10,121 bases of DNA, taken from NCBI GenBank assembly GCA_015222965.1, contig JADFWF010000363.1, positions 1 through 10,121 on the forward strand, given 5' to 3'. The DNA is from Pseudomonadota bacterium (GTDB lineage Bacteria; Pseudomonadota; Gammaproteobacteria; SZUA-229). Under the pieces are notes generated by a model. The model saw only the letters and a program-made list of their open reading frames with translations, was not told where the DNA came from and ran no database searches. Positions 5,488-10,121 of the stretch are shown piece by piece; position 1 is the first letter of the stretch, and each line of letters starts with the position of its first letter. The position numbers and the translations under genes were made by a program.

Positions 5488-7263
5488 CTATGATGACAGA
5501 TAATCACTGATATCGACCTCATCAATCTGCTCCGGAGAAAGAAACTCTTTCGCATACTGCAGATAAACACCACTCGTCAGAAACAGATCGAACAGGTCCG
5601 GATCTATATGATTATCATTTCTCATGAAACTTAAGATACGAAGCGACTCACTCAAACTCTTCGCCTGTTTATAAGGACGGTCAGCCGCAGTTAACGCTTC
5701 AAATATATCTGCGATCACCATGATACGCGCTGTCAATGGCTGCTCGTTCATGACCAGTTTTTTCGGGTAGCCTTTACCGTCCATGGTTTCATGATGACTG
5801 CCTGCGATCAGCGGAACATCTCGCAGATGTTTAGGATAAGGCAGATTATTCAGCATTATGATGGTCTGGATCATATGGCCGTTAATCATGTAACGTTCCT
5901 CTTCACTCAAGGTACCTTTCTTAACAGACAGGTTGTACAACTCACCGCGATTATATTTATATTCCGGCGTATCAACTTTAAAACCCCATTGATTATCAAC
6001 CGGCATCTTGTCGATTTCATGACGCGAGATTAAATGTTCCGGTTTATCACAGAGCAGCTTCTCTTCGGCGGGTAATGCTCGTTTAGCATCCCCTTTCCCG
6101 CCATATCCATTACTCTTGCGATTTGATTCTTCCCAGGAGATGCCAAGTTCATCATCAAGAGTCCGCTTCCAGGTCTGTTCTGCAATGGCATTAAGTCTTT
6201 CGATTTTTTCATCGGCCATAAACTCACTACCCACATTGCATTCGGCAACAAAGCTAAAGTCATCATCGATTTCCCGGCATCGATCACTTAATGTTTCCAG
6301 CTGCTCCTCTCTACTACTGCCTCCTGCAATATTTTTCCAGCATTCGATCTCAGCATCACGTTTCAACACTTCAAAACGTGTACGTATCTCATGTATCCGG
6401 TCATAGATCGTCTCAAGTTTTGTGGCTTTATCGACCACGTATTCCGGCGTAGTCACTTTGCCGCAATCATGTAACCAGCCTGCGATACTTAACTCTTCCC
6501 ACTGCTTTTCATTGAGAGAAAAATCTTGAAACTTTTCATCGCTGCTATCACATGCAGCTTTTGCCAACATCAAGGTAATCTCAGGTACTCGGGTACAATG
6601 GCCGCCGGTATAAGGAGATTTGGCATCGATAGCATTCGCCATTAATTTAATAAAAGACTGAAACAGTTCACGCTGCTCTTCAATAAGTTTGTTATTGGTA
6701 ATGGCGACTGCCGCCTGTGACGCCAGTGACTCTGCCAACTGACGATCTGCTTCAGTAAACTCGCGTGTTTCTCCACTGGTTTTGTCTTTTGCATTGATCA
6801 ACTGCAATACACCAATGATGTCATCGTGATGGTTTTTTAGCGGGATAGTTAAAAATGACTGGCTCCTATACCCCGTCTGTTCATCAAATTTCCGCGCTCC
6901 GCTGAAGTCAAAACCTTCTGCATGGTATACGTCGGGAATCATGATCGTCAGGTCATCATGAACAGCAGAACTCACCACATTATTTTTATTGGGTTTGCCG
7001 TCAACCAGTAATGGTACCGGTGGCATGGTAATTTCGACACCACTGCTGCCCCCCATATGAATACCCAGTGAATGCGTCCATACGATGACAAATTCTAGCG
7101 CTGTCCTGTCTTCAGACATCATATAGAGACTGCCACCATCACAATCCGTTAACTCCATGGCACCGGCTAAAATCTCATCACATAAGATATTCACATCGCT
7201 CGCTGCAGATAAAGCGATGCCAATTTCATTCAGACGAGCAATTTTCTGAAAAACCTGATCCAT
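5488..7263 (-). CDS. GAF/HD-GYP protein, probable cyclic-di-GMP phosphodiesterase
   Basis: A 591-residue cytoplasmic signalling protein without membrane segments. The N-terminal GAF domain (about 10-190) includes CDGGSLYMM, YRSQSFLTIPL and IIGVLQLINAKDK. A helical linker (about 175-205) leads into the HD-GYP domain. Metal and catalytic positions: H222 (GGHCTR), H265-D266 and K269 (WLHDCGK), H463 (NGHM), H490-H491-E492 with the GYP signature in HHETMDGKGYP (490-500), and D519 (IADIFEALTAADRPYK). The set is complete, so activity on c-di-GMP is likely; the GAF ligand is unknown. The stretch between the HD motif and H463 is about 200 residues, roughly 150 more than in ordinary HD-GYP proteins. 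The extra part (about 285-435) is charged and helical in character. The gene starts 13 bp after the fumC stop, with AGG about 7-9 bases before the ATG, so the two are probably one transcript. Confidence 0.92.
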   Translation of the reverse strand: MDQVFQKIARLNEIGIALSAASDVNILCDEILAGAMELTDCDGGSLYMMSEDRTALEFVIVWTHSLGIHMGGSSGVEITMPPVPLLVDGKPNKNNVVSSAVHDDLTIMIPDVYHAEGFDFSGARKFDEQTGYRSQSFLTIPLKNHHDDIIGVLQLINAKDKTSGETREFTEADRQLAESLASQAAVAITNNKLIEEQRELFQSFIKLMANAIDAKSPYTGGHCTRVPEITLMLAKAACDSSDEKFQDFSLNEKQWEELSIAGWLHDCGKVTTPEYVVDKATKLETIYDRIHEIRTRFEVLKRDAEIECWKNIAGGSSREEQLETLSDRCREIDDDFSFVAECNVGSEFMADEKIERLNAIAEQTWKRTLDDELGISWEESNRKSNGYGGKGDAKRALPAEEKLLCDKPEHLISRHEIDKMPVDNQWGFKVDTPEYKYNRGELYNLSVKKGTLSEEERYMINGHMIQTIIMLNNLPYPKHLRDVPLIAGSHHETMDGKGYPKKLVMNEQPLTARIMVIADIFEALTAADRPYKQAKSLSESLRILSFMRNDNHIDPDLFDLFLTSGVYLQYAKEFLSPEQIDEVDISDYLSS

Positions 7264-7276
7264 GTATATACCTGAC

Positions 7277-8653
7277 TTATAAATTTTTGCCGATGAGTTT
7301 TTTCGGGTCGAGCAATTTTTCTAACTCTTTCGCTGACAGGTCAGTCATCTCTACTGCCACGTCGATAACAGCCCGGCCTTCAACATAGGCTGTCTTGGCA
7401 ATTTTCGCACCCAGCTCATAACCGATTACAGAGTTCAACGCAGTAACCAGGATCGGATTTTTTGCCAGCGCCGCGTCTATATTGTCTTCGTTAATGGTAA
7501 ACCCGGCGATAGCCTTATCAGCCAGCAAACGCGAAACATTCGATAATATCTCGATGCTCTGCAGCAGATTAAAAGCCACCAGCGGCAGCATCACATTTAA
7601 CTGGAAATTACCGGACTGCCCTGCGATAGTAATCGTCGCATCATTACCTATCACCTGCGCACAGACCATGGCAGTCGCTTCTGGAATTACCGGATTAACT
7701 TTACCCGGCATGATACTGCTGCCCGGTTGCAATGCAGGCAGTGCGATCTCGCCTATGCCCGCCAGGGGGCCACTATTCATCCAGCGCAGATCATTTGATA
7801 TCTTCATCAGCGCCGTTGCCAGTGTTTTTAACTGTCCGCTTAGAGCAACGACTGAATCTTGCGAACTCATTGCGGCAAAGCGATTGCCGGCAACTTTAAA
7901 TGTCAGGCCCGTAGTGTTAGACAATTGCTCTGCGACCAGCCCGCCAAATGAATCATCTGCATTGATACCGGTACCGACAGCAGTACCGCCGATCGCCAGT
8001 TGATGGATTTCCGGCAAGGTGCCCTCGATATGTGATAACGCTGATTGAAGCTGCGCGGCCCAGCCTGACAGTTCCTGCCCCAAACTCACTGGCATCGCAT
8101 CCATCAGGTGAGTGCGCCCGGTGGTAATGATCGATGCAACAGATTCTGCTTTTTCTTCGATAACAGTAATAAGGTGATTAAGTGCTGGTAACAGATCCTG
8201 GTGACAGTCGATCGCTGCACTCACATGGATCGTTGTCGGAATAACATCGTTTGAGCTCTGGCTCATATTAACGTGATCGTTGGGATGGATCACGTCCTGT
8301 GCTTCCTGTGATGCCAGCCGTGCGATAACCTCGTTGGCATTCATGTTGGTGCTGGTGGCAGAGCCCGTCTGAAAAACGTCGACTGGAAACTGCTCCATTA
8401 ACCTGCCACCGATAATGTCATCACAGATAGATGAGATAGCGCGTCGATGGTTTTCATCTAGTGTGCCCAGTTGATGGTTAGCATTTGCACATGCCTGCTT
8501 CACCAGACCCAGCGCCTGAATAAACGATGCCGGCATGGTTATACCGCTGATTGGAAAATTATCAACAGCCCGTTGCGTCTGCGCACCATAAGCAGCTTCC
8601 TCAGGCACCTGCAACTCTCCCATGCTGTCTTTTTCTATTCGATATTCACTCAT
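7277..8653 (-). CDS. fumC: Class II fumarate hydratase
   Basis: Iron-independent fumarase of the aspartase/fumarase superfamily, interconverting fumarate and malate in the TCA cycle; active as a homotetramer. Family blocks in order: TGSATSTNMNANEV (about 96-109), HVNMSQSSNDVIPTTIHV (about 127-144), TTGRTHLMDAMPVSLGQE (about 177-194, with the T-H pair of the active site), GGTAVGTGIN (222-231) and the signature GSSIMPGKVNP (311-321) carrying the catalytic Ser. The length of 458 is normal. GRTHL and MPGKVNP favour fumarase; aspartases usually read GRTQL and MPAKVNP. The following VIPE resembles aspartase, so specificity is likely but not certain. No iron-sulfur fumarase (fumA type) is in the window. 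It diverges from purB across 100 bp and leads into the HD-GYP gene 13 bp downstream. Confidence 0.92.
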   Translation of the reverse strand: MSEYRIEKDSMGELQVPEEAAYGAQTQRAVDNFPISGITMPASFIQALGLVKQACANANHQLGTLDENHRRAISSICDDIIGGRLMEQFPVDVFQTGSATSTNMNANEVIARLASQEAQDVIHPNDHVNMSQSSNDVIPTTIHVSAAIDCHQDLLPALNHLITVIEEKAESVASIITTGRTHLMDAMPVSLGQELSGWAAQLQSALSHIEGTLPEIHQLAIGGTAVGTGINADDSFGGLVAEQLSNTTGLTFKVAGNRFAAMSSQDSVVALSGQLKTLATALMKISNDLRWMNSGPLAGIGEIALPALQPGSSIMPGKVNPVIPEATAMVCAQVIGNDATITIAGQSGNFQLNVMLPLVAFNLLQSIEILSNVSRLLADKAIAGFTINEDNIDAALAKNPILVTALNSVIGYELGAKIAKTAYVEGRAVIDVAVEMTDLSAKELEKLLDPKKLIGKNL

Positions 8654-8706
8654 TTAACATCTGCCCTGTAATGCCAGTATCGGCGTCTCCAACTGAATTT
8701 TTAAGA

Positions 8707-10121
<1,415 letters not shown>

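Noticed and set aside
7482..8003. 173-residue frame antisense to fumC
   Set aside because: It is the mirror of strongly conserved fumarase coding sequence; no ribosome binding site or recognisable family.
7277..8653. Aspartate ammonia-lyase rather than fumarase
   Set aside because: GRTHL and MPGKVNP are fumarase-type; only the short VIPE stretch resembles aspartase.

Overview
The window reads as ordinary chromosome of a gammaproteobacterium. SmpB, DnaQ, RNase HI, an MltD-type lipoprotein, class II fumarase and an E. coli-type PurB all look gammaproteobacterial, and the rnhA/dnaQ/mltD neighbourhood is typical of that class. The double cyclic-nucleotide-binding/rhodanese protein and the GAF/HD-GYP phosphodiesterase suggest a free-living, environmentally responsive bacterium. 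I cannot name the genus. No phage, transposase, CRISPR array, tRNA or rRNA gene is visible.

Layout, left to right. Bases 1-314 hold no supported gene, but contain a palindromic repeat (copy A) and a good promoter for smpB. smpB (315-794, +) converges on dnaQ (931-1644, -), with repeat copy B between them and running into the dnaQ stop codon. rnhA (1712-2155, -) lies just upstream of dnaQ and is probably co-transcribed with it. A 248-bp divergent spacer separates rnhA from an mltD-like lytic transglycosylase gene (2404-4083, +, TTG start). It is followed by a gene for two cyclic-nucleotide-binding domains plus a rhodanese domain (4149-5210, +). Repeat copy C sits between that gene and a convergent pair read on the minus strand: fumC (8653 to 7277), then, 13 bp downstream, a GAF/HD-GYP gene (7263 to 5488). 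purB (8754 to the right edge, +) diverges from fumC and is cut by the window end at or next to its stop codon.

The genes are mostly housekeeping: ribosome rescue (SmpB), replication fidelity and RNA-primer or R-loop removal (DnaQ, RnhA), wall turnover (MltD), TCA cycle (FumC) and purine synthesis (PurB). Two signalling proteins are set among them: one likely binds a cyclic nucleotide and may carry persulfide sulfur, the other likely degrades cyclic-di-GMP.

The most unusual structure is a family of three imperfect palindromic repeats of about 140-150 bp. Copies A and C are both exactly 151 bp between shared flank motifs. Their inner cores are in opposite orientation while their outer flanks are in the same orientation. 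Within each copy the two arms carry the same variant spacer. Two copies lie between converging genes, and one supplies the last codons and stop of dnaQ.
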